From Neorhizobium huautlense (GTDB lineage Bacteria; Pseudomonadota; Alphaproteobacteria; Rhizobiales; Rhizobiaceae): a DNA stretch of 64,000 nt. The notes beneath the pieces are model-generated. The model was not told the origin of the DNA, ran no database searches, and saw only the letters and a list, made by a program, of their open reading frames with translations. Below, piece by piece: positions 35,591-44,489 of this stretch (positions within the stretch are counted from its first letter, which is position 1; every line of letters begins with the position of its first letter). The stretch is taken from the NCBI RefSeq assembly GCF_002968575.1, contig NZ_PVBM01000013.1, forward strand, positions 62,001 to 126,000. The letters run 5' to 3'. The position numbers and the translations under genes were made by a program.

Positions 35591-36607
35591 ATGTCCAATT
35601 CATTGACTATGAAGAGTTTTCTGGCGGCGCTCGGCCTCTCTGCGATGGTGCTCGCAGCGGCTCCGGCAGCGGCGCTCGATGAAGTATCCTACGGCACCAA
35701 CTGGCTGGCCCAGGCAGAGCACGGCGGCTTCTACCAGGCCGTGGCCGATGGGACCTATGAGAAGCATGGCCTGAAGGTGACGATCATCCAGGGCGGCCCG
35801 CACGCTGCCAACCGCGCGCTTCTGATCGCCGGCAAGGTGGATTTCTACATGGGCGGGCCGCTCGGGGACATGGATGCCGTCAAGCAGGGCATTCCGCTGG
35901 TCAGCGTCGCCTCGATCTTCCAGAAGGACCCGCAGGTCCTGCTCGCCCATCCCGACGCGGGCGTCGAAAAGTTCGAGGACCTTGCCAATCTCGATACGAT
36001 CTTCATGGGTAAGGAAGGCTATGTCACGTATTTCGAGTGGATGAAGAAGAACTTCAAGGGCTTCCGCGATGAACAGTACAAGCCCTATACCTTCAATCCG
36101 GCTCCCTTCATCGCCGACAAGAAGTCCGCACAGCAAGGTTATCTGACCTCCGAGCCCTATGAGATCGAAAAACAGGCTGGCTGGGCGCCGAAAGTGTTCC
36201 TCATCGCCGATGCCGGCTACGGCCCCTATTCGACGATGATCACCACGACGCAGCCGATGCTCGACAAGAAGCCTGAGGTCGTGCAGCGTTTCGTCGATGC
36301 GTCGATCGAAGGATGGTACAACTATCTCTACGGCGACAACAAAGCCGCCAACGATCTGATCAAGAAGGACAATCCGGAAATGACGGACGGTCAGATCGCC
36401 TATTCCATCGCCAAGATGAAGGAATACGGAATAGTGGTTTCCGGCGATGCCGAGACCAAGGGCATCGGCTGCATCACCGACGAGCGCTACAAGAAGTTCT
36501 TCGACTCGATGGTGGCAATCAACGTCCAGCCTGCCGACCTCGACTACAAGAAGGCCTATTCGACCAAATTCGTCTGCAAGGGCGTCGGAATGGCGCTTAA
36601 GAAGTAG
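35591..36607 (+). CDS. NMT1/THI5-like ABC transporter substrate-binding protein
   Basis: A 338-residue periplasmic receptor. A signal peptide (about 1-28, ending APAAA) precedes a type II binding fold with YGTNWLAQAEHGGFYQAVAD and the NMT1/SsuA-like GKVDFYMGGPLGDMDAVKQG. This class binds pyrimidine thiamine precursors, riboflavin, sulfonates or nitrate-like ligands. Together with a cytosine-deaminase-like hydrolase downstream, a pyrimidine-type ligand is favoured. The ATG at 35591 gives the signal peptide; GGGGAA lies upstream. First gene of the six-gene operon. Confidence 0.88.
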   Translation: MSNSLTMKSFLAALGLSAMVLAAAPAAALDEVSYGTNWLAQAEHGGFYQAVADGTYEKHGLKVTIIQGGPHAANRALLIAGKVDFYMGGPLGDMDAVKQGIPLVSVASIFQKDPQVLLAHPDAGVEKFEDLANLDTIFMGKEGYVTYFEWMKKNFKGFRDEQYKPYTFNPAPFIADKKSAQQGYLTSEPYEIEKQAGWAPKVFLIADAGYGPYSTMITTTQPMLDKKPEVVQRFVDASIEGWYNYLYGDNKAANDLIKKDNPEMTDGQIAYSIAKMKEYGIVVSGDAETKGIGCITDERYKKFFDSMVAINVQPADLDYKKAYSTKFVCKGVGMALKK

Positions 36608-36622
36608 AGTAGACGGTGCGGC

Positions 36623-36722
36623 ATACTTAATCCTCCCTCGCGGGGAGGGTGCCGGCAGGCGGGAGGGTTTTCCGCGCAAGAGCCCCCTCTCCAACCGTTC
36701 CCCACAAGGGGGACTTAACCTC
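36623..36722 (+). repeat. Rhizobial-style intergenic palindromic element (candidate)
   Basis: The 167-bp gap between the binding-protein and ATPase genes holds short GC-rich palindromes: CCTCCC-N5-GGGAGG, a G-rich run, a C-rich run and CCCC-ACAA-GGGG. This mosaic style resembles dispersed intergenic repeats of rhizobia. No second copy was seen in the window. It could modulate expression of the downstream genes or stabilise the receptor mRNA. Confidence 0.45.
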
Positions 36723-36774
36723 GCGCGCCGCCGGGCACCCAGCGGCGAATGCCGCCCTTCTGATCGAGTGAAGC

Positions 36775-37599
36775 ATGACCACGTCCCAAGCCCCGTTGAT
36801 GCCTGCTCCCGGAGACAGCCGCAAACGCCCGCTGGTCGTGATGCGCAGCGTCTCCAAGATGTTTTCGAGCGGCACGCTCGCATTGTCCGACATGTCGCTG
36901 ACTGTCGAGGGCGGTGAGTTCGTGAGCCTGCTTGGTCCCTCCGGTTGCGGCAAGTCGACGGCACTCAGGATCATCGCGGGGCTCGGCGATGTCTCGGCCG
37001 GCACGATCGACTGGCCGAGTTCCCGCATCAATTCCAAGGGTCTGCCCGAAGGCGACATATCCTTCGTCTTTCAGGAACCGACGCTGATGCCGTGGCAGAC
37101 GGTATTCGGCAATGTTCACCTGCCGCTTAAGCTGCGCGGGGTTTCGAAAACCGCCGCCCGCGACGAGATCATGGAGACGCTTGCAACCGTCGGCCTTCAG
37201 GATTTCGCCGATGCTTATCCCCGCGAGCTTTCCGGCGGCATGAAGATGCGCGTCTCGATCGCCCGCGCGCTGGTCACCAAGCCGAAGCTGTTGCTGATGG
37301 ACGAGCCCTTTGCGGCATTGGACGAAATCACCCGCCAGAAACTCAATGACGATGTGTTGAGGCTCTGGCACGAAACGGGCATCACCGTGATCTTCGTCAC
37401 CCACTCCGTCTTCGAATCCGCCTACCTCTCGAACCGCATCGTGGTGATGAAGGCACGGCCGGGCCGGGTTCATGCGGACTTCCCGCTGAAGACGAGCATG
37501 TCGCGCGATGCGCATTACCGCACGTCGGAAGAATACCGGCAGGCCTGTGAAAAGGTTTCCAACATGCTCCTGGAAGCGATCGGCGGGGAGGAACACTGA
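36775..37599 (+). CDS. ABC transporter ATPase (nitrate/sulfonate/pyrimidine type)
   Basis: A 274-residue ATPase. Walker A is GPSGCGKST (54-62), the Q-loop is in FVFQEPTLMPWQTV, the signature LSGGMKMRVSIARAL, and Walker B LLLMDEPFAALDE. This is the SsuB/TauB/ThiZ class that pairs with NMT1-like receptors. Its stop overlaps the permease start by one base (37599), giving tight coupling. It follows the receptor gene after the 167-bp palindromic gap. Confidence 0.93.
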   Translation: MTTSQAPLMPAPGDSRKRPLVVMRSVSKMFSSGTLALSDMSLTVEGGEFVSLLGPSGCGKSTALRIIAGLGDVSAGTIDWPSSRINSKGLPEGDISFVFQEPTLMPWQTVFGNVHLPLKLRGVSKTAARDEIMETLATVGLQDFADAYPRELSGGMKMRVSIARALVTKPKLLLMDEPFAALDEITRQKLNDDVLRLWHETGITVIFVTHSVFESAYLSNRIVVMKARPGRVHADFPLKTSMSRDAHYRTSEEYRQACEKVSNMLLEAIGGEEH

Positions 37600-38435
37600 T
37601 GGCAGATGATCCGATCCTTACGCCTCTGAAGCCGGGCCTCTTCGCTCGCAACCGGGAGACGCTGCTGCGCACGCTGATCCCCATTTGCGTGGTGGTCGGC
37701 CTGATCCTGCTCTGGCAGTTCATCATCAGCGTCAACGGCATTCCGCAGTATATTCTGCCCGGGCCGCTGGCGGTGGCGAACTCGCTCTATAACGACTGGG
37801 GCACGCTTTGGCCCGCCCTCTGGGTCACGACGCAGATCACCCTGCAGGCGCTGGCGCTGGCGCTGATCGGCGGCGTCGGCATCGCCATTTTCCTCGTCCA
37901 GTCGAAATGGATCGAGACGGCCTTCTATCCGATTACCGTCATCCTGCAGGTGACGCCGATCGTGGCGATCGCGCCGCTGATCCTGATCTACGCGCCGACG
38001 ACCCAGGTCGCGCTTCTGATCTGCGCATTCCTCGTCGCCTTCTTTCCAATCCTGTCGAACATGGTGCAGGGTTTGAAGAGCGTCGACCATAACCTGCTCA
38101 ACCTCTTCGACCTCTACGGCGCCTCGCGCTGGCAGACGCTGCTTTACCTAAAGCTCCCCTCCTCGCTTCCCTATTTCATGACAGGATTGAGGATCGGCGG
38201 CGGACTGGCGCTGATCGCAGCCGTGGTGGCGGAATTTGCGGCGGGTTCCGCGGGCGCTGGCTCCGGTCTCGCCTTCCGCCTGCTGGAGTCCCAGTATCGT
38301 CTCAACATTCCGCGTCTTTTTGCAGCGCTGATCCTGCTTTCGGTGCTGGGCGTGGTGATCTTCATGATTACCTCCTTCATCGCCTGGGCTTTCCTGCATC
38401 GCTGGCATGAGAGCAGCCTCAAGAGAGAAAACTGA
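37599..38435 (+). CDS. ABC transporter permease
   Basis: A 278-residue inner-membrane permease of the BPD_transp_1 type with about six helices. The ATPase-contact EAA-like loop is in FDLYGASRWQTLLYLKLPSS (about 171-190). It completes the receptor-ATPase-permease importer. Stop and next start share base 38435, so the amidohydrolase is coupled to it. Confidence 0.92.
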   Translation: MADDPILTPLKPGLFARNRETLLRTLIPICVVVGLILLWQFIISVNGIPQYILPGPLAVANSLYNDWGTLWPALWVTTQITLQALALALIGGVGIAIFLVQSKWIETAFYPITVILQVTPIVAIAPLILIYAPTTQVALLICAFLVAFFPILSNMVQGLKSVDHNLLNLFDLYGASRWQTLLYLKLPSSLPYFMTGLRIGGGLALIAAVVAEFAAGSAGAGSGLAFRLLESQYRLNIPRLFAALILLSVLGVVIFMITSFIAWAFLHRWHESSLKREN

Positions 38436-39748
38436 TGCCTGGCGAATTCATGACGCTTCCCGATGCCCGTCGTTTTGCGCTCGTCAACGCCACCCTGCCG
38501 GCGGTCCTCGTCAAAGGTTTTTCCGCACCGGCAAAGGAAGGCTTGATAGGGGCGGATCTGATCATCTCGGACGGCAGGATCGAAAGGATACTTCCGGCCG
38601 CCACCGCACCTGCCGATCTGGTGAAGGTGGACATGCGCGGCGGCATGGTCTGGCCTTGCTTTGTCGACATGCACACGCATCTCGACAAGGGCCATTTCTG
38701 GGACCGCAGACCGAACCCGGACGGCACGTTCGAAGGCGCACTGATGAACGTGCGCGAGGACCGCATCGCCAACTGGACGGCGGAGGACGTCCGCACCCGC
38801 TTCGAATTCTCGCTGAAGAGCGCCTATGCCCACGGCACGAAGCTGATCCGCACCCATCTCGACAGCATACCGCCGCAGCCGGATATCTCGTTCCCGCTGT
38901 TTGCCGAACTGCGCGAGGAGTGGAAAGACCGGATCGCGCTGCAGGCGGTAGCTCTCCTGCCGCTGGAATGCGTGCCCGACCAGGCGGTCTTCAACGGCAT
39001 CGTCGCGACGGTGAGACGTTATGGCGGGCTGCTTGGCGGTGCCACACGCATTCTCCCGGACTTCGAAAACATCCTCGATAGCCTCTTCCGGGCAGCCTCC
39101 GACAACGGCCTCGACATCGACCTGCATGTGGATGAGACCGAGGACAAACAGGTCCTGACGCTCGAAACCATCGCCGACGCCAAACGCCGCAACCGCTTCG
39201 AAGGTTCGGTCACCGTCGGCCATTGCTGTTCGCTCGCCCGCCAGGATGACGACACCGCCAAACGCGTTGTCGACAAAGTCGCGGAAGCCGGGATTTCAGT
39301 CGTCTCGCTGCCGATGTGCAACATGTATCTGCAGGATCGCCACGCCGGCCGCACCCCCCGCTGGCGCGGCGTCACGCTATTCCACGAATTGGCCGCGGCC
39401 GGCGTGAAAACGGCCGTCTCCTCGGATAATACCCGTGACCCTTTCTACGCCTATGGCGACATGGATCCGGTCGAGGTGTTCCGGGAGGCCGTACGCATCC
39501 TGCATCTCGACCACCCGCTCGACACCTCCGCCCGCGTCGTCACCTCGACGCCAGCGGAAATCCTCGGCCGGCCCGATATCGGCGTCATCGCCGAAGGTGG
39601 CCCCGCCGATCTCGTGCTCTTCAGCGCCCGCCGCTGGAGCGAATTCCTCTCCCGTCCGCAGGCCGACCGCATCGTGATGCGGAATGGCATGGGCATCGAC
39701 CGTCGCCTGCCGGATTACCGTGACCTGGACCCGATTCTGGAAAGATAA
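38435..39748 (+). CDS. Cytosine-deaminase-like amidohydrolase
   Basis: A 437-residue metal-dependent hydrolase of the amidohydrolase superfamily. Metal and catalytic positions follow the CodA/AtzC pattern: HTHLDKGH (H80, H82), DLHVDET (H231, E234), VGHCCSLA (H263) and SSDNTRDPF (D331). Family members deaminate cytosine, isocytosine, s-triazines or related rings. Because it is cotranscribed with an importer and oxidoreductases, it probably removes an amino group from an imported heterocycle. It differs enough from CodA that the substrate should not be assumed to be cytosine. Confidence 0.88.
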   Translation: MPGEFMTLPDARRFALVNATLPAVLVKGFSAPAKEGLIGADLIISDGRIERILPAATAPADLVKVDMRGGMVWPCFVDMHTHLDKGHFWDRRPNPDGTFEGALMNVREDRIANWTAEDVRTRFEFSLKSAYAHGTKLIRTHLDSIPPQPDISFPLFAELREEWKDRIALQAVALLPLECVPDQAVFNGIVATVRRYGGLLGGATRILPDFENILDSLFRAASDNGLDIDLHVDETEDKQVLTLETIADAKRRNRFEGSVTVGHCCSLARQDDDTAKRVVDKVAEAGISVVSLPMCNMYLQDRHAGRTPRWRGVTLFHELAAAGVKTAVSSDNTRDPFYAYGDMDPVEVFREAVRILHLDHPLDTSARVVTSTPAEILGRPDIGVIAEGGPADLVLFSARRWSEFLSRPQADRIVMRNGMGIDRRLPDYRDLDPILER

Positions 39749-39749
39749 G

Positions 39750-41156
39750 ATGGCAGATTACGCACAGATCAAGAAAGAGCTCGAAGGCATTGCGGTGGAG
39801 GACAATCCGGCGCTGGTGCGCCAGAAGAGCCGCGATTTCTACTGGTATTCCCCAATCCTGAAAGAGGAACTCGACACCGTCACCGCCGATCTCGTCGTCT
39901 CGCCGAAGACCGAGGAAGAGGTCATTCAGGTTCTAAAAGTCGCTTTCGCGCACGGCGTGCCGATCACCCCGCGCGGCGCCGGCACCGGCAATTACGGACA
40001 GGCCATGCCGCTCTCCGGCGGTATTGTGCTGAACCTCATCAACATGAACAAGATCAAGGAGATTCATCCCGGCCGCGTCATTGCCGAACCCGGCATCGTG
40101 ATCGCCGAACTCGACCGCCAGACCAAGGCCCATTCCGGTCAGGAACTGCGCTTCCACCCCTCGACTGCCCAGACGGCGACGATCGGCGGCTTCATCGCCG
40201 GCGGTTCGGGCGGTGTCGGCTCGATCCACTGGGGCGGCCTGCGCGACCTCGGCAATATCCTGCGCCTGCGCGTCGTCACCATGGAAGCCGAGCCGCGCGT
40301 GCTCGACCTCACCGCATGGGACCTGCAGAAGGTGACCCATGCCTACGGCACCAACGGCATCATCGTCGAGGTGGAGATGCCGCTCGCACCGGCTTATGAT
40401 TGGGTCGACGTGCTGGTCGGATACGACGACTTCATGGATGCCGTGCGCTTCGGCGATCAAATCGCCCATAAGAACGGCATCCTCGTCAAGGAAATCGCGC
40501 CGATCGCCGCGCCGATCCCCTACGACTTCTTCCCGCGCCACAAGCCTTTCATCCGCCATCGCGGCCAGTCGATCTGCGTGCTGATGGTGGCGCCGCATTC
40601 CATGGATGCCTTCACTGCCTTTACCGAACGCCAGAAGGGCGAAATCCTCTTCCGTTCCGACAGGGTGGAAAGCATGAAGGGCATCCCGCATGCCTATGAG
40701 CTTGCCTGGAACCATACGACGCTCCGCGCGCTGAAGGTCGATCCGAACTTCACCTATCTGCAGGTCCAGTATCCGGGACCCGACCATGTTGCCAAGGTCG
40801 AGAAAATGGTGAAGATTTTCGGTGATGAAGTGCCGGGCCACCTGGAATTCATCAAGTTCGACGGTCGCATGCAGTGCTCCGGCCTGCCGCTGGTGCGCTA
40901 TACGACCAGGAAGCGTCTGGAGGAGATCATCAAGATACATCAGGACAATGGCTGCCCGATCTTTAACCCGCACCGCTATACGCTGGAAGAAGGCGGCATG
41001 AAGCAGACGGACGTGGTGCAGCTCGCCTTCAAAAAAGAGACCGATCCGAAGGGCCTGCTCAACCCCGGAAAGATGATCGCCTGGGAGAATCCGGACTTCG
41101 ATTTTTCGGCGGGCAAGAACTACCTCTTCCCCGGCCTTGCCGTCGCGGGGGGCTGA
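39750..41156 (+). CDS. FAD-linked oxidase (GlcD/vanillyl-alcohol-oxidase fold)
   Basis: A 468-residue flavoenzyme. The FAD_binding_4 domain (about 45-215) has VVSPKTEEEVIQVLKVAFAHGVPITPRG split by the loop GAGTGNYGQ and the later block ATIGGFIAGGSGGVGSIHWG. The C terminus ends with the GlcD-like FKKETDPKGLLNPGKMIAW. Such enzymes oxidise hydroxy acids, alcohols or amines. The ATG at 39750 lies one base after the amidohydrolase stop, with GGAAAGA upstream. It probably oxidises a pathway intermediate. Confidence 0.88.
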   Translation: MADYAQIKKELEGIAVEDNPALVRQKSRDFYWYSPILKEELDTVTADLVVSPKTEEEVIQVLKVAFAHGVPITPRGAGTGNYGQAMPLSGGIVLNLINMNKIKEIHPGRVIAEPGIVIAELDRQTKAHSGQELRFHPSTAQTATIGGFIAGGSGGVGSIHWGGLRDLGNILRLRVVTMEAEPRVLDLTAWDLQKVTHAYGTNGIIVEVEMPLAPAYDWVDVLVGYDDFMDAVRFGDQIAHKNGILVKEIAPIAAPIPYDFFPRHKPFIRHRGQSICVLMVAPHSMDAFTAFTERQKGEILFRSDRVESMKGIPHAYELAWNHTTLRALKVDPNFTYLQVQYPGPDHVAKVEKMVKIFGDEVPGHLEFIKFDGRMQCSGLPLVRYTTRKRLEEIIKIHQDNGCPIFNPHRYTLEEGGMKQTDVVQLAFKKETDPKGLLNPGKMIAWENPDFDFSAGKNYLFPGLAVAGG

Positions 41157-41737
41157 TGAAGGTTCTGCTTCTTCACTCGCATCCGGTCGAATCGAGCTAC
41201 GGCGCTGCCCTGCATGCCGCAACCCGCGAAAGCCTCCAGAGGGCTGGCCACGATGTGGATGACTGCAATCTCTATGCCGAAAACTTCAATCCGGTCCTCT
41301 CGCGCGAAGAGCGGATCGGCTATCACGACGTGCCGGACAATATCGAGCCGGTCCGTTCCTATGTGGAGAGGCTGCAGGCTGCCGAAGCGCTGGTGATCGT
41401 CACCCCGATCTGGAACTTCGGCTGGCCTGCCATTCTGAAGGGTTATTTCGACCGCGTCTGGCTGCCGGGCGTAACCTTCGATCTGGCGGACGGCGTGCTC
41501 ACCCGCAAGCTCACCAATATTCGCAAGGTCGGCGTGGTATTGACCTACGGCGCCACCCGTTGGCGGGCCTTCATGGCCGGCAATCCGCCAAAAAAGATTG
41601 CTACGCGCGTGCTCCGGGTCACCACCAATCCGGCTCGCAGGGTGATGTTCCTTGCTCACTACGACATGAACAATTGCACGCCGGAAACCCGAGCCGCATT
41701 CCTTGCCAAGGTGAAGCGGGAGATGGAGCGGTTTTAG
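41156..41737 (+). CDS. NAD(P)H quinone reductase, flavodoxin-like fold
   Basis: A 193-residue FMN/FAD flavoprotein of the NQO/KefF type. Visible blocks are LLLHSHPVESSYGAALH at the phosphate-binding N terminus and TPIWNFGWPAILKGYFDRVW near residue 80-100. The start overlaps the oxidase stop by one base. It could recycle electrons from the oxidase or reduce a quinone-like intermediate. Last gene of the operon; it overlaps the convergent DUF3422 gene end by 4 bp. Confidence 0.9.
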   Translation: MKVLLLHSHPVESSYGAALHAATRESLQRAGHDVDDCNLYAENFNPVLSREERIGYHDVPDNIEPVRSYVERLQAAEALVIVTPIWNFGWPAILKGYFDRVWLPGVTFDLADGVLTRKLTNIRKVGVVLTYGATRWRAFMAGNPPKKIATRVLRVTTNPARRVMFLAHYDMNNCTPETRAAFLAKVKREMERF

Positions 41738-43020
41738 GGGTTCGGCTGGACGTGGTCGTCCTTGTGGCTTTTGCGGATACGCCTGACCAGCAGCCAGACC
41801 GCGATCACTACGATCGGAACCGCAGCGCCGGTCAGCGTTTCCGGGGCGATATGGACCCCGATATTGTGGGCAAACTTCGCGAGATAGCCCACAAGCCCGA
41901 TCACGTAATAGGAAATGGCGGCAACCGAGAGGCCTTCGACGGTCTGCTGCAGGCGAAGCTGCAGATGGGCGCGCTGGTTCATGGAATCCAGAAGCTTGGT
42001 ATTGAACTTCTGCAGATCGACGTCGATCCAGCTTCTGAGAAGCGCGGTCGCCCGCGCCAGCTTGCGCGAAAGGTTCGCCTGCCGCTCTTCGACCGACTGG
42101 CAGGTCCGCATCGCCGGGGCGAGCCGCCTCTGAAGGAACGAACCGAGCGACTCGTTGCCCGACACCGGCTTTTCAGCCAGCATCGCGACGCGTTCGAGAA
42201 CGATATTGTAATAAGCCCGGCTCGCGCCGAACCGGTAGAGGCTGAGCGCCGCATTGGCTTCAAGCTCGGCCGCCAGCCGGGTGATCTCCGCAAGCATCGC
42301 GTCGGCCTCCTGCCGGGCATGCTGCTTCATGCGTTGCGTCACGGCCGTAAGGCCGGTTTCGATCCGGCGGATCTCGGGCGACAGGGTCAGCGCAAGGGGC
42401 AATCCCATCATAGCCAATGTCCGATAGGTCTCGATGTCGAGAATGCGCTGGACCAGGGCGCCACGACCGCCGTCGGTCATTCCGTTGTCAAGGATGAGAA
42501 ATTTGGTAAGCCCGTCGCCGTCTTGACGGAAATCGGTCACGACGGTTGCCTGGCCATCGGCGACGATGCTTCGACAGAGGCTGGTCGGATCGAAACTGGC
42601 GATCACCTGGCTGAGGTCTTCGTTCGCCGGCCGAATCTCGATCCGGACACCGGAAATGAACGGACCTGGGGCCTTGAAGCTGGCGCCAAACGGGTTGACC
42701 GGAACGTCTCCGCCGAACAGGACAGGGGCCGGCGCGTCCCAGAAATAGGTGGAAAATTCGGTATGTTTTTCCCAGCGCAGCGTGCCGTTGCCCCAGTTCA
42801 TCGTGTGATGGCTGGTGTCTGCGGCCGGTGGCGCCACCCCCTGCCCCAGCGACATATCCGCCAGGATCGCCCGATCGGCTTCAAAGTTCGCTTCCGTCAG
42901 GAAGGCGAGCTGGAAGATCACCCGCGGAAGCGAGACGAGAGTATAGGGACGCGAATGGACTTCTCCGAGCGCACGCGCTCGAATGTCGGCGGCTGGAAAC
43001 GAAAAGCTGCGTCTCGTCAT
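41734..43020 (-). CDS. DUF3422 family membrane protein
   Basis: A 428-residue protein recognised as DUF3422 by its opening RALGEVHSRPYTLVSLPRVI and internal FQLAFLTEANFEADR. The middle is helical (about 240-360, including RLAPAMRTCQSVEERQANLS). Two C-terminal membrane helices (about 365-410) end in a basic tail RRIRKSHKDD. Function unknown. It converges on the catabolic operon and is unlikely to belong to it. Confidence 0.85.
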   Translation of the reverse strand: MTRRSFSFPAADIRARALGEVHSRPYTLVSLPRVIFQLAFLTEANFEADRAILADMSLGQGVAPPAADTSHHTMNWGNGTLRWEKHTEFSTYFWDAPAPVLFGGDVPVNPFGASFKAPGPFISGVRIEIRPANEDLSQVIASFDPTSLCRSIVADGQATVVTDFRQDGDGLTKFLILDNGMTDGGRGALVQRILDIETYRTLAMMGLPLALTLSPEIRRIETGLTAVTQRMKQHARQEADAMLAEITRLAAELEANAALSLYRFGASRAYYNIVLERVAMLAEKPVSGNESLGSFLQRRLAPAMRTCQSVEERQANLSRKLARATALLRSWIDVDLQKFNTKLLDSMNQRAHLQLRLQQTVEGLSVAAISYYVIGLVGYLAKFAHNIGVHIAPETLTGAAVPIVVIAVWLLVRRIRKSHKDDHVQPNP

Positions 43021-43241
43021 GCACCCTCTCCCCCGATGAGCGCTGCTGGCAAACTAGCTATTATCAAATGCCAGCCATAGCACGAAGCGACCGTTTGACG
43101 CAGACAGACGAAGAGAGAGGGGGGTACCGAATGGATTAGCGTGTGTCGGAGACCCATGAAGCGTCGCGAGGTTCATGCTTGCCATCGGATGGATCTGCCT
43201 TCAGAAAACGGGGGATCGGATTTTTCGGCTGGAGGGGCAAG

Positions 43242-44435
43242 ATGAGCAACATGTATTCCTTGAAAGATCGCATCCTGCGCCCTCTTCTCCCGCGCGATCC
43301 CGACGAACATCATCGCGCTGCGACGCCGCTGGAACTGCTTTTCGATCTGGTGTCGGTCATCGCGATTGCATCCGCCGCCGCGGGGCTGCACCATGCAATT
43401 TCGGAAAACCACGCAGGCCAGGGTATCGTCATCTACCTGATCGCGTTCTTTTGCATTTGGTGGGCCTGGATGAACTTCACCTGGTTCTCGTCCGCCTACG
43501 ACAACGACGATGTCGTCTACCGGCTCTTGACGATGATCCTGATGGGCGGATCACTGACCATGGCGGCCGGCATCCAGTTCCTGTTTACCGCAGTACCGGA
43601 TCTGACCATGGTGGTTTTCGGCTACATCGTCATGCGTCTCGCCATGGTGGTGCTCTGGCTGCGCGCTGCCTACCATGATCCCGCCCACCGCAGGACCAAT
43701 GTCGCTTATGCCGTGGGAATCTTCCTCGTGCAGATCTACTGGCTGATCTTCCTCGGGACACAGCTGTTGTCGACCGGGTTCGGATACGCCCTCTGGGCCC
43801 TCGGCGCCCTGCTAGAACTCGCGGTTCCCGCCATTGCTGAACCGCTGACCAAGAACACGCCCTGGCACCGCCATCACATCATGGAACGTTACGGGCTCCT
43901 GAACATCATCGTGCTCGGCGAAACCCTGCTTGCCGGCTCCATCGCGCTCCGCCAGTTCACAGGCGAGTTCAATCTGATGCTGGTGCACACCGCGCTTTCG
44001 GCACTGGTTATCGTCTTTGCGCTCTGGTGGGCCTATTTCGCCCGGCAGGAACACCTCGGCAGCCACAGGCTGAGTCGCGCGCTGCAATGGGGTTATGGGC
44101 ATTTCTTCATTTTCACCTCCGGTGCAGCAGTGGGTGCTGGCTTTGCCGTGCTGGTCGACGTCATCACCCACCATGCCGAGGTTCCGCTTATCGTCGGCGA
44201 TTACGCGGTGGGGATTCCGGTCGCGATATATTTCGCAAGCCTCTGGTTCGTGCGTGACCGCTTTGCCTGCAACGGCGCGGCGCGTTATGCGCTCCTCGTT
44301 TTCGGTCTGCTGGGCCTGATTGCACCCGCGGTCGGGCTTGGAATCGGCGGGATCGCGGCGGCCGCGGTGTTCGGGGTCATCGCCCGCAACTGGCTCGCCA
44401 CCCGGTCGGTTCCGATGCCCGCAGCGGCTCACTAA
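43242..44435 (+). CDS. ltrA: Low-temperature-requirement A family membrane protein
   Basis: A 397-residue polytopic protein with about ten helices. The family signature is near the N terminus: RAATPLELLFDLVSVIAIAS, then FCIWWAWMNFTWFSSAYDND. HHIMERYGLLNIIVLGETLL is the second LtrA block. LtrA was named from a Listeria cold-growth mutant; the molecular role is unclear. GGAGGGG sits right before the ATG at 43242, which decides the start against upstream in-frame starts. Confidence 0.9.
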   Translation: MSNMYSLKDRILRPLLPRDPDEHHRAATPLELLFDLVSVIAIASAAAGLHHAISENHAGQGIVIYLIAFFCIWWAWMNFTWFSSAYDNDDVVYRLLTMILMGGSLTMAAGIQFLFTAVPDLTMVVFGYIVMRLAMVVLWLRAAYHDPAHRRTNVAYAVGIFLVQIYWLIFLGTQLLSTGFGYALWALGALLELAVPAIAEPLTKNTPWHRHHIMERYGLLNIIVLGETLLAGSIALRQFTGEFNLMLVHTALSALVIVFALWWAYFARQEHLGSHRLSRALQWGYGHFFIFTSGAAVGAGFAVLVDVITHHAEVPLIVGDYAVGIPVAIYFASLWFVRDRFACNGAARYALLVFGLLGLIAPAVGLGIGGIAAAAVFGVIARNWLATRSVPMPAAAH

Positions 44436-44489
44436 ACTTTTCTTTAAATTTTACCGGTTATTAATCTCTCAGAACCGAGTGATTAAGCG

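Noticed and set aside
36623..36722. Insertion-sequence end
   Set aside because: No transposase, no target duplication and the operon reading frames on both sides are intact.
39933..41222. Minus-strand frame opposite the FAD-linked oxidase
   Set aside because: Shadow frame with His/Asp-rich composition and no domain.
41560..43080. Plus-strand frame opposite the DUF3422 gene
   Set aside because: DUF3422 is recognisable on the minus strand; the plus frame has no domain signature.
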